A stretch of DNA of 64,000 bases, taken from assembly GCF_002843235.3 (NCBI RefSeq), contig NZ_CP031123.2:2046001-2110000 (forward strand). Direction: 5' to 3'. The position numbers and the translations under genes were made by a program. Positions 32,302-41,085 of this stretch are shown here, piece by piece (position 1 is the first letter of the stretch; each line of letters begins with the position of its first letter). The notes beneath the pieces were generated by a model, which saw only the letters and a list, made by a program, of their open reading frames with translations, did not search any database and had not been told where the DNA came from. Source of the DNA: Providencia huaxiensis. GTDB taxonomy: Bacteria; Pseudomonadota; Gammaproteobacteria; Enterobacterales; Enterobacteriaceae.

Positions 32302-33516
32302 ATGAATAATCTAACTAAATCCAGTAAGCTCGATAATGTTTGCTATGACATTCGTGGGCCCGTATTAAAAGAAGCTAAGCGCCTAGAAGAAGAAGGCAAC
32401 AAAGTCCTCAAACTCAATATTGGTAACCCGGCCCCGTTTGGCTTTGAAGCCCCAGATGAAATCCTAGTCGATGTCTTACGTAATCTGCCGAGCTCTCAAG
32501 GTTATTGTGATTCCAAAGGGCTCTATTCTGCACGTAAAGCTATCGTCCAGCACTACCAAGCTCGAGGTATTCACGAAATGACGGTAGAAGATGTTTACAT
32601 TGGTAATGGTGTATCTGAGCTTATCGTCCAAGCGATGCAAGCACTGCTTAATAATGGCGATGAAATGTTAGTCCCTGCCCCTGATTACCCACTATGGACT
32701 GCTGCAGTTTCCCTTTCTGGTGGGAAAGCCGTTCATTATATGTGTGATGAGCAGCAAGGTTGGATGCCTGATATTGAAGATATTCGCAAAAAGATCACCC
32801 CAAGAACGCGTGGGATTGTGGTTATCAACCCAAATAACCCAACCGGTGCTGTCTACAGCAAAGATCTATTAATGGAAATTGTCGAGTTGGCTCGTCAGCA
32901 CAATCTTATTATCTATGCTGATGAAATTTACGACAAAATTCTTTATGATGATGCTGTGCATCACTCGATTGCCGCCCTCGCCCCTGATTTATTAACCATC
33001 ACCTTTAATGGTTTATCGAAAACGTATCGCGTCGCTGGCTTCCGCCAAGGTTGGATGGTATTAAACGGCCCGAAAAAACATGCTAAAAGCTACATTGAAG
33101 GCTTAGAAATGCTAGCCTCTATGCGCCTATGTGCCAACGTGCCAATGCAACATGCTATTCAAACTGCATTGGGTGGCTATCAAAGTATTAGCGAATTCAT
33201 TCAGCCGGGTGGCCGCTTATATGAGCAACGTAATCGTGCATGGGAATTGATCAACCAAATACCGGGTGTTTCATGTGTCAAACCGCAAGGTGCTCTTTAC
33301 ATGTTCCCGAAAATAGATATTAAACGATTTAATATCTATGACGACCAGAAAATGATTTTAGACCTGTTACTACAAGAAAAAGTACTATTAGTTCAGGGTA
33401 CCGCATTCAACTGGCCTGAACCCGACCACTTTAGAATTGTTACATTACCTTATGCTGACGACCTTGAAATGGCGATTAATAAATTTGGCCGTTTCCTGGA
33501 AGGTTATCGCCAATAG
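32302..33516 (+). CDS. alaA: Glutamate-pyruvate aminotransferase AlaA
   Basis: PLP enzyme that makes alanine from pyruvate and glutamate. The 404 residues follow E. coli AlaA (YfbQ) nearly throughout, with the fold-type I signatures INPNNPTGAVYS, YADEIYDKILYDD, and the PLP lysine in FNGLSKTYRVAGFR (about K240), plus the substrate arginine in DHFRIVTLP. The start is supported by equal length to E. coli. It is monocistronic, ended by an intrinsic terminator. Confidence 0.95.
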   Translation: MNNLTKSSKLDNVCYDIRGPVLKEAKRLEEEGNKVLKLNIGNPAPFGFEAPDEILVDVLRNLPSSQGYCDSKGLYSARKAIVQHYQARGIHEMTVEDVYIGNGVSELIVQAMQALLNNGDEMLVPAPDYPLWTAAVSLSGGKAVHYMCDEQQGWMPDIEDIRKKITPRTRGIVVINPNNPTGAVYSKDLLMEIVELARQHNLIIYADEIYDKILYDDAVHHSIAALAPDLLTITFNGLSKTYRVAGFRQGWMVLNGPKKHAKSYIEGLEMLASMRLCANVPMQHAIQTALGGYQSISEFIQPGGRLYEQRNRAWELINQIPGVSCVKPQGALYMFPKIDIKRFNIYDDQKMILDLLLQEKVLLVQGTAFNWPEPDHFRIVTLPYADDLEMAINKFGRFLEGYRQ

Positions 33517-33536
33517 AATTGGGTAAAATATAGAAT

Positions 33537-33564
33537 AAAAGCCCCCAGCTCTGGAGGCTTTTTT
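33537..33564 (+). terminator. alaA: alaA terminator, probably bidirectional
   Basis: Stem AGCCCCCA (33540-33547) with TGGAGGCT (33552-33559), one mismatch, loop GCTC, followed by a T run. On the minus strand it is followed by TTTTATT, so it could also end a minus-strand transcript from the small frame at 33609-33677. Confidence 0.85.
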
Positions 33565-33608
33565 ATTCTAAATCTAGCCATCACTAATAGACTGTATTAT
33601 TCTGATAA

Positions 33609-33677
33609 TCAAAGAATGGAAATAAAATAAATTGCCACAAGGAAAAAGCCCAATAATATAAATGGAAAATATTTCAT
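33609..33677 (-). CDS. Putative 22-residue single-pass membrane peptide
   Basis: The frame MKYFPFILLGFFLVAIYFISIL is almost entirely one hydrophobic membrane helix after a short MKY start. The ATG is preceded by AAAGAGG four bases away, and the frame runs toward the bidirectional alaA terminator. In E. coli a 23-residue membrane peptide, YpdK, which also begins MKYF, is encoded beside another alanine aminotransferase gene (alaC); this could be a counterpart. Product existence and any link to alanine metabolism are inference. Chance occurrence in AT-rich DNA is the main alternative. Confidence 0.55.
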   Translation of the reverse strand: MKYFPFILLGFFLVAIYFISIL

Positions 33678-33923
33678 ACTGCCTCTTTATTTATGGATTG
33701 AATATTCATTATATTTTTTTGATTACATAATTCAACACAATTAAAATATCAGTTAATTTACAATCTAAATTAGATAATATTATTAAGACGCTCTTAATTT
33801 GACAAAATAACATTAAAATACAGTCACTAAGTAGTAACCAATTAAAAAACAATAAATTTATATCACTGTCACTTTATTTCCGTTATAATTTTTGTTGTTT
33901 GTAGACACCATAAAAGAGGACTT

Positions 33924-34505
33924 ATGAGCTACTTTTTCGCCCACCTTGCTAGAATGAAATTAATCCATCGTTGGCCGTTAATGCGTAATGTCCGAACTGA
34001 AAACGTTTCGGAACATAGCTTGCAAGTGGCTATGGTTGCCCATGCTCTTGCTATCATCAAGAATCGTCGATTCGGTGGTCAGGTTAATGCAGAACGAATA
34101 GCTATGTTAGCCATGTACCATGATGCGAGCGAAGTTATCACTGGGGATTTACCAACTCCGATTAAATATCATAATCAGCAAATTGCTCATGAATATAAAA
34201 AAATAGAGAAGTTCGCCCAGCAAAAATTACTCGAAATGCTACCAGAAGAACTGCGAGATGACTTCCGTGAGCTAATTATTGAAGATTTACAAACTGCTGA
34301 AGAACATTCATTGGTTAAACAAGCTGATTCACTATGTGCTTATTTGAAATGTTTAGAGGAACTTTCCGCAGGTAATAGTGAATTTAAACTTGCAAAAAAA
34401 CGTCTAGAGAAAATATTAGAAGAAAGAAAAAGCCCTGAAATGAACTATTTTATGGAAAAATTTGTCCCAGGCTTTAAACTTTCCCTTGATGAAATCAGTA
34501 ATTAA
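33924..34505 (+). CDS. yfbR: 5'-Deoxynucleotidase YfbR
   Basis: HD-domain phosphohydrolase that dephosphorylates deoxyribonucleoside 5'-monophosphates (in E. coli important for dUMP supply). The 193 residues show the metal ligands H31, H66, D67 and D135, plus R16 and W17 used in substrate choice, all offset by two from E. coli YfbR. An AAGAGGA ribosome binding site precedes the ATG. It is monocistronic and convergent with the unknown gene at 34556-34972. Confidence 0.93.
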   Translation: MSYFFAHLARMKLIHRWPLMRNVRTENVSEHSLQVAMVAHALAIIKNRRFGGQVNAERIAMLAMYHDASEVITGDLPTPIKYHNQQIAHEYKKIEKFAQQKLLEMLPEELRDDFRELIIEDLQTAEEHSLVKQADSLCAYLKCLEELSAGNSEFKLAKKRLEKILEERKSPEMNYFMEKFVPGFKLSLDEISN

Positions 34506-34511
34506 TTTTTT

Positions 34512-34536
34512 AGTAGGAATAATAAATATTCCTACT
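34512..34536. terminator. Hairpin between yfbR and the convergent unknown gene
   Basis: A perfect 10-bp stem, AGTAGGAATA (34512-34521) with TATTCCTACT (34527-34536), and a 5-base loop. No T run follows it on either strand (the T run precedes it), so it may be a transcript-end stabiliser or a Rho-linked end rather than a classic terminator. Confidence 0.4.
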
Positions 34537-34555
34537 CTGCATAAGCAGTTATTAA

Positions 34556-34972
34556 TTATATTTCGTTAAATGCGGTAGAACAGTCAGACGATGACGGAAA
34601 ATGCACATACAGCCGCTTGGAGTCCCCATTAACCCCCAATACCATTTTTCCTTTATCTTCGAAGGTAATAGAACAATAAAAACTCGATTTTGTACGATAT
34701 TTTTTGCCACTTTTAGTTGTTATTTCAACAACCCAATAATCATATGAATCATTAACACCGAGCTCATATTTAAATGCAAAAATATCTTTCATAACAGCTT
34801 TATTTGCAATATTAGACAACGTTTGTGACCTAGGGTATTTTTTCGCACTGCTATTACTAAGGTTATTAATATAGTGTTCAATGACAACAGAACTTAAATC
34901 TTCCCCCCAAAAATTTTCAAATGTTGCCAAGCCCAAATAATATCTTTCTGGTGTAGCAGTTTCTTTATTCAT
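34556..34972 (-). CDS. Hypothetical protein, 138 residues, no family recognised
   Basis: I do not recognise this protein. It has no signal peptide, membrane segment or known motif. It is rich in Ser, Lys, Tyr and Asn; the middle to end (YDYWVVEITTKSGKKYRTKS, FYCSITFEDKGKMVLGVNG) looks like a run of beta strands, and there are two cysteines (in FYCS and SDCS). A good ribosome binding site (GAGGAA) supports expression. It is AT-rich, stands alone between yfbR and yfbS, genes that are neighbours in E. coli, and is therefore probably an acquired gene. Confidence 0.7.
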   Translation of the reverse strand: MNKETATPERYYLGLATFENFWGEDLSSVVIEHYINNLSNSSAKKYPRSQTLSNIANKAVMKDIFAFKYELGVNDSYDYWVVEITTKSGKKYRTKSSFYCSITFEDKGKMVLGVNGDSKRLYVHFPSSSDCSTAFNEI

Positions 34973-35072
34973 ATTAGATATTCCTCACATTAATTTGTCA
35001 GAAATAAGCTAGCATTTAGTTTATCAAATGAAAAAACGAATAAATATTAACGCTTACGTTTTTTTAATAGAA

Positions 35073-35112
35073 ACCATCAATAACGATTTACTTTTCATTC
35101 GTTATTGATGGT
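35073..35112 (-). terminator. Hairpin downstream of yfbS
   Basis: A perfect 14-bp inverted repeat, ACCATCAATAACGA (35073-35086) with its complement (35099-35112), 12-base loop. On the minus strand it follows the yfbS stop and is followed by TTTCTATT, a weak T tract. Likely the yfbS transcript end. Confidence 0.6.
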
Positions 35113-35138
35113 AATTTTGAGATTATAAATAACAAAAA

Positions 35139-36971
35139 TTAATTAAAGGGAAATAATACCGGTACGACCAAAATACTAATAAACATCACAATAATAGTGA
35201 ATGGCACTCCCACTTTCAAAAAGTCAGAAAATTTATAACCCCCTGGCCCTAATACCAAAGTGTTAACAGGTGATGAAACAGGGGTCATAAACGCAGCTGA
35301 TGCAGCAATACCAACAACCATAGCAAATGGCAACGGAGAAACCTCCATTTGACGTGCTGCAGCAATGGCAATTGGCGCCATCAATACCGCTGTTGCAGTG
35401 TTAGAAATAAACAAACCAATCGTAGCGCAAAGGATAAATAAACACAGCAGCATGACGTGCGGACCTAACCCACCCGCTATCTTCATCAAGGCATCAACTG
35501 CAAGTGCTATCCCGCCCGTTTCTTGCAATGCGAGCGCAAAAGGCATCATCCCAACAATTAATATGATACTCGGCCAGTGAATTGACTTATACGCACTTTC
35601 CATGTCGATACAGCGAAATTTTCCCATTAATAAACAGGCAATCAGTGCCGCAATAAAATTAGGAATTTCATTGGTCACCATCATCGCGACCATTAGTGCC
35701 AAGCAAAATAAAGCATGAGGAGCTTGAGAGGCGGCAGGGGCAACCGCTTCGACTTCAGCAGCTAGATTCAGGACAATAAAGTTCCGTGGCTTAGTCGATA
35801 AAACCCGGATTAATTTCCAATCACCAATGACTAATAAAATATCCCCTAATCTAAGCGGTTCATCAACTAGTTTTCCATCCAATGCCTTGCCATCACGACG
35901 AATACCAACAACGTTCAAACCATAGCGAGTACGAAATTTAATATCCTTTAACGATTTACCCAATAGTTCGGAATCTGGGTTCATCGATACTTCAGCCATG
36001 CCTACGTCTCGTGATTGCTCTGAAAAATAATCACCTCGTAAAATCATGGGTTCAAGGAGTTGTTCGCTACAAAACTGACGTAAGTCGTCATCACTCACAG
36101 AAATATCAATTAATAAGACATCTCGCTCGCGTAACTCCGTTCCCCCCGTCGCGCTCACCATCACACGACGGAATTTACGCCAACGCTCAATCCCTACCAC
36201 GTTAGCTTCGTAGCGAGAGCGAAGATGCAGTTCATCAAGGGTATGGCCAATAAGCGGGGAACCTTTGCGGATAGCAAGACGGCGAGCTCTGCCTGTCAGC
36301 TTGTAATCTCGAATTAAATCACGGAAAGTACGCTGATATTTAACTGGTTGTTTATCAGGTTCGTTACTGCCTAGCCAGCGCCTTGTCAGCCACATGTAGG
36401 CGATACCCGCGAATAAAATTAAAATACCAATCGGGGTAATAGAGAAAAATTGAAAGCCTTTGATCCCTTCTCGTACCAATTCACTGTTCACCACCATATT
36501 AGGTGGCGTGGCCACCAGTGTCATCATCCCACTGATTAGCCCAGCGAAGCCTAATGGCATCATTAACCGGCTAGGGGACGTTTTCATGCGTGATGCGACA
36601 CTTAAAACGACGGGGATGAAAATCGCCACCACCCCAGTGGAGCTCATAAAAGCCCCTAACCCAGCGACGGTGAGCATTAAGAAAACCAGCATTTTGCTTT
36701 CGCTGCTTCCTGCAACGCGAACAAGCCAGTCTCCCATTTGATAGGCTATCCCTGTGCGAACAAGGCCATCACCGATGACAAATAATGCAGCGATTAGCAA
36801 GACGTTAGGGTCAGCAAAACCGGCTGTAGCTTGTTCTAGCGTTAAAGTATCGCTCAATACAAACGCGACAATGACAAGTAACGCTACCACATCCATACGG
36901 ATCTTATTTGTGGTAAATAAAACTATCGCAATTAATAGGAGGGTCAAGACCCACAGCAATTCTCCGTTCAA
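35139..36971 (-). CDS. yfbS: SLC13-type permease YfbS with two RCK_C domains
   Basis: Predicted inner-membrane anion/dicarboxylate or sulfate type transporter, substrate unknown. The 610-residue protein has two transport halves (about residues 5-200 and 395-610) separated by a cytoplasmic insert with two RCK_C (TrkA_C) regulatory domains, each seen as the pattern [20 protein letters not shown] and [20 protein letters not shown]. The motif [11 protein letters not shown] in the first half and SNTATAVLM in the second are SLC13 signatures. Same relative position as E. coli yfbS. Confidence 0.9.
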   Translation of the reverse strand: MNGELLWVLTLLLIAIVLFTTNKIRMDVVALLVIVAFVLSDTLTLEQATAGFADPNVLLIAALFVIGDGLVRTGIAYQMGDWLVRVAGSSESKMLVFLMLTVAGLGAFMSSTGVVAIFIPVVLSVASRMKTSPSRLMMPLGFAGLISGMMTLVATPPNMVVNSELVREGIKGFQFFSITPIGILILFAGIAYMWLTRRWLGSNEPDKQPVKYQRTFRDLIRDYKLTGRARRLAIRKGSPLIGHTLDELHLRSRYEANVVGIERWRKFRRVMVSATGGTELRERDVLLIDISVSDDDLRQFCSEQLLEPMILRGDYFSEQSRDVGMAEVSMNPDSELLGKSLKDIKFRTRYGLNVVGIRRDGKALDGKLVDEPLRLGDILLVIGDWKLIRVLSTKPRNFIVLNLAAEVEAVAPAASQAPHALFCLALMVAMMVTNEIPNFIAALIACLLMGKFRCIDMESAYKSIHWPSIILIVGMMPFALALQETGGIALAVDALMKIAGGLGPHVMLLCLFILCATIGLFISNTATAVLMAPIAIAAARQMEVSPLPFAMVVGIAASAAFMTPVSSPVNTLVLGPGGYKFSDFLKVGVPFTIIVMFISILVVPVLFPFN

Positions 36972-37059
36972 AATATCCCCTTTCGACGAAAAAAAACATT
37001 GCTAAGAATTTTATTCAGTTAAGCATGTTTTACGGAGAATTTCTTTGATTAAATCACCA

Positions 37060-37734
37060 TTAAGTCAAATTAGACACGAAAAGTTCATAATCACCATTAT
37101 TGTCAGGCCCCGTAACGGAAATTTGTGCCAGTGAACTCACAATTACTTGGATTTCATCACGACGCGGCATGCCTTCTGGCGCATGGACTGCGACCACTTG
37201 GCAGCCTGCTGTTAATGCAGAATGGATGCCTGCCTGCGCATCTTCAAAGGCAATGCAGGATTTTGTAGGAAGAGAAAGTGCTTGTGCCCCAAGTAAAAAC
37301 GGTTCTGGATCTGGCTTACCTTTGGACACTTTTTCAAATGTTATCCAATGTTTAGGCTCTGGTAACCCTGCCGCTTGTTGACGGCCATGGGCAATTGGTA
37401 CAGTACCAGAGGTGACAATCGCCCACGGCGCGCCAATTTCATTTAAACGCGATAGCAAAGCAATAGCGCCGGGTAAAGCAATAACGCCTTCAGTATCTTC
37501 ACTTTCCATTTTTTCTAACCAGCGAAAATAACCCATAATTTCTTCATCATTCGCCTCAGGTAAAAAGTGACGCAAACTGGTTAATGCTGGCTTCCCATGA
37601 ATAAAGTTAATAATTTCTTCAGGGCTTTTTCCTATTCGCTCACCAAATTTACACCAGCAACGCTCAACAACTGCCAGCGAATCCGCCAATGTGCCATCTA
37701 AATCAAATAGAAACCCTTTTGCCTTTAACTTCAC
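37060..37734 (-). CDS. yfbT: HAD-family sugar phosphatase YfbT (HxpA)
   Basis: Cytosolic haloacid-dehalogenase-type phosphatase acting on sugar phosphates. Motif I is FLFDLDGTLADS with both catalytic aspartates; IVTSGT, KGKPDPEPFLLGAQ and FEDAQAGI give motifs II to IV. The frame stays open to an ATG at 37770, but GTG at 37734 is chosen: the protein then begins just before the KGFLFDLDGTL start seen in E. coli YfbT, and a purine-rich AAAGGGGGAG lies just upstream, although close to the GTG. yfbS begins 88 bases after its stop, so they may be one transcript. Confidence 0.88.
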   Translation of the reverse strand: MKLKAKGFLFDLDGTLADSLAVVERCWCKFGERIGKSPEEIINFIHGKPALTSLRHFLPEANDEEIMGYFRWLEKMESEDTEGVIALPGAIALLSRLNEIGAPWAIVTSGTVPIAHGRQQAAGLPEPKHWITFEKVSKGKPDPEPFLLGAQALSLPTKSCIAFEDAQAGIHSALTAGCQVVAVHAPEGMPRRDEIQVIVSSLAQISVTGPDNNGDYELFVSNLT

Positions 37735-37950
37735 ATCTCCCCCTTTACCCTTTAATTGTGCAATTCGCATAACATAAAAAGTTGAATCGATTCTAGCCCA
37801 CTAGTTAACGCTAAATAGGCATATATACGCAACCTCAATATTAAAAATAATTAAGAATTGAGCCTAAGACTTAGATTTGAATGCACTAGAGAGTTAAAAC
37901 AGGAAAGAAATGTTAATTTGAAGTTGAAATTTTATACCTATTAATCCCAT

Positions 37951-38003
37951 TTACTCTAAATAATTTGCCTTGTCTCTAGGCGATAAAGTGAAGTATGACG
38001 AGA
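37951..38003. repeat. Short internally deleted ERIC-like element
   Basis: The sequence starts with TACTCTAAATAATTT and has CTAGGCG and then the ERIC-type right end AAGTATGACGAGA within about 53 bases. It looks like an ERIC element that lost its central palindrome, lying directly next to the full-length element at 38004-38126. Confidence 0.5.
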
Positions 38004-38126
38004 TTGCTCTAAATATTCACGCTGTAGCTAGGCGACTAGAGAAGATATCTCGGGGAACATACAAAAGTATGTGACCCGAGTAGCTGAATGTAGTCAACAA
38101 CACTACAGCGCGAAGAATGATGAGTA
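38004..38126. repeat. ERIC-type intergenic repeat, abutting the yfbU stop codon
   Basis: About 123 bp with ERIC hallmarks: left arm GCTGTAGCTAGGCG, central palindrome CTCGGGG/CCCGAG around CATAC/GTATG (38050-38079), the right-half TAGCTGAATGTAGTCAACAA, and right end ATGATGAGTA. The left and right ends are imperfect inverted repeats of about 24 bp. Its last base (38126) touches the yfbU stop codon (38127-38129). Confidence 0.8.
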
Positions 38127-38621
38127 CTAAGCGTTGAAGATTTGGGATATCTCTACTGCTGATAAATGATACTGCCTTGGACACGCATGCCAAATCGCTA
38201 ACATACGATTATATTTTTCCCACATTGGTGTTTGTGAGTTAAACCCATGCGTTCCACTGTCAAAGTGGGTATAACGCCCTTCTGTATTGACCATAAAACG
38301 AACATAGCTCAGATAACGCGCTTCTGTTGCCGCATCAAAGCCCAAAAATTGCACACGGCGGCCATCAATGTCTTCTTTATTAGCCATGTTGCTATAAGAG
38401 ACTTGCAGTGCATGGTACATTTCCATGATATCAATAACAGTACGGCAGGTGTCTTCACTTAAATGGCCAAAGTCTCTGTCTAACTCACGCATTTGTAAAC
38501 CGAAACCACGTTCAATAATGGTTTGTAAGCGGCGATAACGTTCTGCATTATCGGGGTCAAGCATGGTCATCATTTTATATTGATTAGATAAGATCAAGCG
38601 TTGTGCGTTAGTCATTTCCAT
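38127..38621 (-). CDS. yfbU: YfbU family protein
   Basis: A 164-residue conserved cytoplasmic protein of unknown biochemical role; in E. coli its overproduction has been linked to cell death phenotypes. The sequence follows E. coli YfbU closely from [14 protein letters not shown] to the end [18 protein letters not shown]. Two adjacent ATGs exist; the second (38621) is chosen from the E. coli start. The stop codon is directly followed by an ERIC element, which will form the 3' end of the transcript. Confidence 0.93.
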   Translation of the reverse strand: MEMTNAQRLILSNQYKMMTMLDPDNAERYRRLQTIIERGFGLQMRELDRDFGHLSEDTCRTVIDIMEMYHALQVSYSNMANKEDIDGRRVQFLGFDAATEARYLSYVRFMVNTEGRYTHFDSGTHGFNSQTPMWEKYNRMLAIWHACPRQYHLSAVEISQIFNA

Positions 38622-38760
38622 CATGGTTCTCCCACTAAAAAGTATGGCTTATCTTCGCATTCAACATCAATCATAGACAGTGAAAACATCGCTTTTATTG
38701 ATCTAAACACGTTTTTTGCATTACTTATTGTTAAATCTACCTTTTAATGGAAATCATCTC

Positions 38761-39216
38761 TTAGATATCTTCCAAAAAGGAACGATCCAGCTGCTTAAAC
38801 GCACGTTTTAGTAAATCAGCTAACGCCATATAATCGGGTTGCTGTTCAATCGGTGCCATGACAATACCCGCTTCGGTAAATTTATCACGGATCTCGTGAA
38901 ACCAGCTCAACAAGCTCGATGGCAGAGGCGTCGCAGCACGTTTTCCTAACCACCATAAACCTTGCATTGGCAAACTACAGGCAAACAGTGCCGTTGCAAT
39001 GGCGGGACCAAGTTGCCCACCTAATGCGATTTGCCATGCTAATGTGAAAATTGCAATGGGTGGCATAAAACGAATACCAAAGCGAACAGCCTTGTTAATG
39101 CGAATTTCGGGGAAGATTGGCGACAGTTTTTTCTCCATAGGAAAAGTCTTCAGATAGTGGTTACCTAATCTAAAGCGTTTAAAAAAACCGGGCGGTGTAC
39201 TTTGTAATGTACTCAT
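38761..39216 (-). CDS. yfbV: YfbV (DUF412) inner membrane protein
   Basis: A 151-residue membrane protein with two hydrophobic segments in the middle ([17 protein letters not shown] and [20 protein letters not shown]) and a cytoplasmic C-terminal part. E. coli YfbV has been linked to limiting the spread of the Ter macrodomain organisation, though the mechanism is unclear. It is divergent from ackA, exactly as in E. coli. Confidence 0.92.
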   Translation of the reverse strand: MSTLQSTPPGFFKRFRLGNHYLKTFPMEKKLSPIFPEIRINKAVRFGIRFMPPIAIFTLAWQIALGGQLGPAIATALFACSLPMQGLWWLGKRAATPLPSSLLSWFHEIRDKFTEAGIVMAPIEQQPDYMALADLLKRAFKQLDRSFLEDI

Positions 39217-39810
39217 GAAACGTTTCCTATCGACTTCTTAAAAACTGAGGCAATAATTTATAGATTGCACGATGGTAAAATGATAGCACATTTAAGATAA
39301 CGAAATTATTTCATTACATTTACCTTAAGTTAAGTCATTTTACTAAATATCAGCTATTCTAATAGCAATGTAACCCTGTGCTATAACACCACTTTATACG
39401 TCACTTATGATTTTAATCAATCAAAGCCCCTATTTTTAAAAAAAACGTATAAAATATAAAATAATTTTAGTAGAATCTACCGCATTTAGAATTGCTGTTG
39501 CATTTGTTACTTTTTAGCTTTATCCATCTTCAAAACGGAAGATAGACAACAGTTATATATTGGGGTTATTGGTCGTTATTTCAACACTAGATGCAAAGGT
39601 TTACTTTTATAACCCTTTGCTGGAAAGAATAGCGCCTGTTTTATCAACCCCATAAAGGTCTCACGATCTTTAACTTTTTCGCCTTTAACATGATATCAAT
39701 CATGATGTTTCAGGTCATAAATACGCTAGGCTTTAGCAGTATATTTTTAATCTGAGTCTTTTCATGTTGTTTAAAAGGCTTCACAACAACAATTAACGAT
39801 AGGTATTTCC
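39217..39810. other. Divergent yfbV-ackA control region
   Basis: 594 bp without a gene. It holds the ackA-pta promoter region and an FNR-like site (listed separately). Near the right end are CATGATATCAATCATGATG-like inverted motifs (about 39690-39710) that could be part of an operator. Clear -35/-10 boxes were not assigned. Confidence 0.5.
39407..39420 (+). promoter_or_regulatory. FNR-like site upstream of ackA
   Basis: ATGATTTTAATCAA matches the FNR consensus TTGAT-N4-ATCAA at 9 of 10 defined positions. It is about 390 bases before the ackA start, far upstream, so direct control of ackA is uncertain; yfbV on the other side is an alternative target. Confidence 0.4.
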
Positions 39811-41013
39811 ATGTCAAGTAAGCTGGTACTGGTTCTAAACTGCGGTAGCTCCTCACTGAAATTCGCCATCATCGACCCAACTAATGGCGATGAATTTTTA
39901 TCTGGATTAGCTGAGTGCTTTAACCTCCCGGAAGCCCGTATTAAGTGGAAAATGGATGGTGCTAAGAAAGAAGCGCCTTTAGGTGCTGGTGCAGCGCATA
40001 GCGAAGCATTGGATTTCATTGTTAACACTATTCTTGCTGAAAAACCTGAGCTATCAGAGCAAATCACCTCCATTGGCCACCGTATTGTTCATGGTGGTGA
40101 GAAATTCACCTCTTCTGTATTAATTACAGACGAAGTGATTGAAGGCATCGAAGCGGCTATTCCATTCGCGCCATTACATAACCCTGCTCACCTTATCGGT
40201 ATTGAAGAAGCAAGAAAATCTTTCCCGCATCTGATCAACAAGAATGTCGCTGTCTTTGATACCGCATTCCATCAGACCATGCCGCAGGAAGCTTATCTGT
40301 ATGCATTGCCATACGAACTATATTCAGAGCATAGTATCCGCCGTTATGGTGCGCACGGTACAAGCCATTACTATGTTTCCCGTGAAGCTGCGAAAAAACT
40401 CAACAAATCTGTTGATGATCTAAACGTTATCACTTGCCACTTAGGCAACGGTGGTTCTGTTACTGCTATTGTTAATGGTAAATGTGTAGATACGTCAATG
40501 GGCTTAACGCCATTAGAAGGTCTGGTAATGGGAACTCGTAGTGGTGATATCGACCCTGCAATTATTTTCCATTTACATGATTCTTTAGGCATGAGCGTTG
40601 ATCAAATCAACAAAATGCTGACTAAAGAGTCTGGTTTATTAGGTTTAACTGGCGTAACTAGCGACTGCCGCTACGTTGAAGACAACTACGGCACTAAAGA
40701 AGATGCCACTCGCGCAATGGATGTTTTCTGCCATCGTTTAGCTAAATACGTTGGTGCATACAGTGCACTGATGGAAGGCCGTCTTGACGCTATCATCTTC
40801 ACAGGTGGTATTGGTGAAAACTCAGCGCAAGTTCGTGAAATTACTTTGAAGAAACTGGCTATCCTTGGTTTCGAATATGACCATGAGCGTAACTTAGCAG
40901 CACGCTTCGGTAAAGAAGGTTTAATCACCACCGATAACAGCCGCCCTGCTCTGGTTATCGCAACCAATGAAGAGTTGGTTATCGCCCAAGATACTGCGCG
41001 TTTAACCGCATAA
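39811..41013 (+). CDS. ackA: Acetate kinase AckA
   Basis: Interconverts acetyl phosphate plus ADP and acetate plus ATP, the energy-yielding step of acetate excretion. At 400 residues it is full length, with [13 protein letters not shown] at the N-terminus, [40 protein letters not shown] and FTGGIGENS, all acetokinase signatures. It forms an operon with pta, separated by 72 bases containing a strong hairpin. Confidence 0.97.
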   Translation: MSSKLVLVLNCGSSSLKFAIIDPTNGDEFLSGLAECFNLPEARIKWKMDGAKKEAPLGAGAAHSEALDFIVNTILAEKPELSEQITSIGHRIVHGGEKFTSSVLITDEVIEGIEAAIPFAPLHNPAHLIGIEEARKSFPHLINKNVAVFDTAFHQTMPQEAYLYALPYELYSEHSIRRYGAHGTSHYYVSREAAKKLNKSVDDLNVITCHLGNGGSVTAIVNGKCVDTSMGLTPLEGLVMGTRSGDIDPAIIFHLHDSLGMSVDQINKMLTKESGLLGLTGVTSDCRYVEDNYGTKEDATRAMDVFCHRLAKYVGAYSALMEGRLDAIIFTGGIGENSAQVREITLKKLAILGFEYDHERNLAARFGKEGLITTDNSRPALVIATNEELVIAQDTARLTA

Positions 41014-41021
41014 GCAACTTC

Positions 41022-41046
41022 TACCGCCAGCAACATGCTGGCGGTA
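41022..41046 (+). terminator. ackA-pta intercistronic hairpin
   Basis: A perfect 11-bp stem, TACCGCCAGCA (41022-41032) with TGCTGGCGGTA (41036-41046), 3-base loop ACA, then TCGTTTTG. It lies inside the operon and so is probably a partial terminator or an RNA-stability hairpin that sets the ackA to pta ratio. Confidence 0.6.
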
Positions 41047-41085
41047 TCGTTTTGTCATTAGAGTAACCGAAATAAAGAGGTTCCC

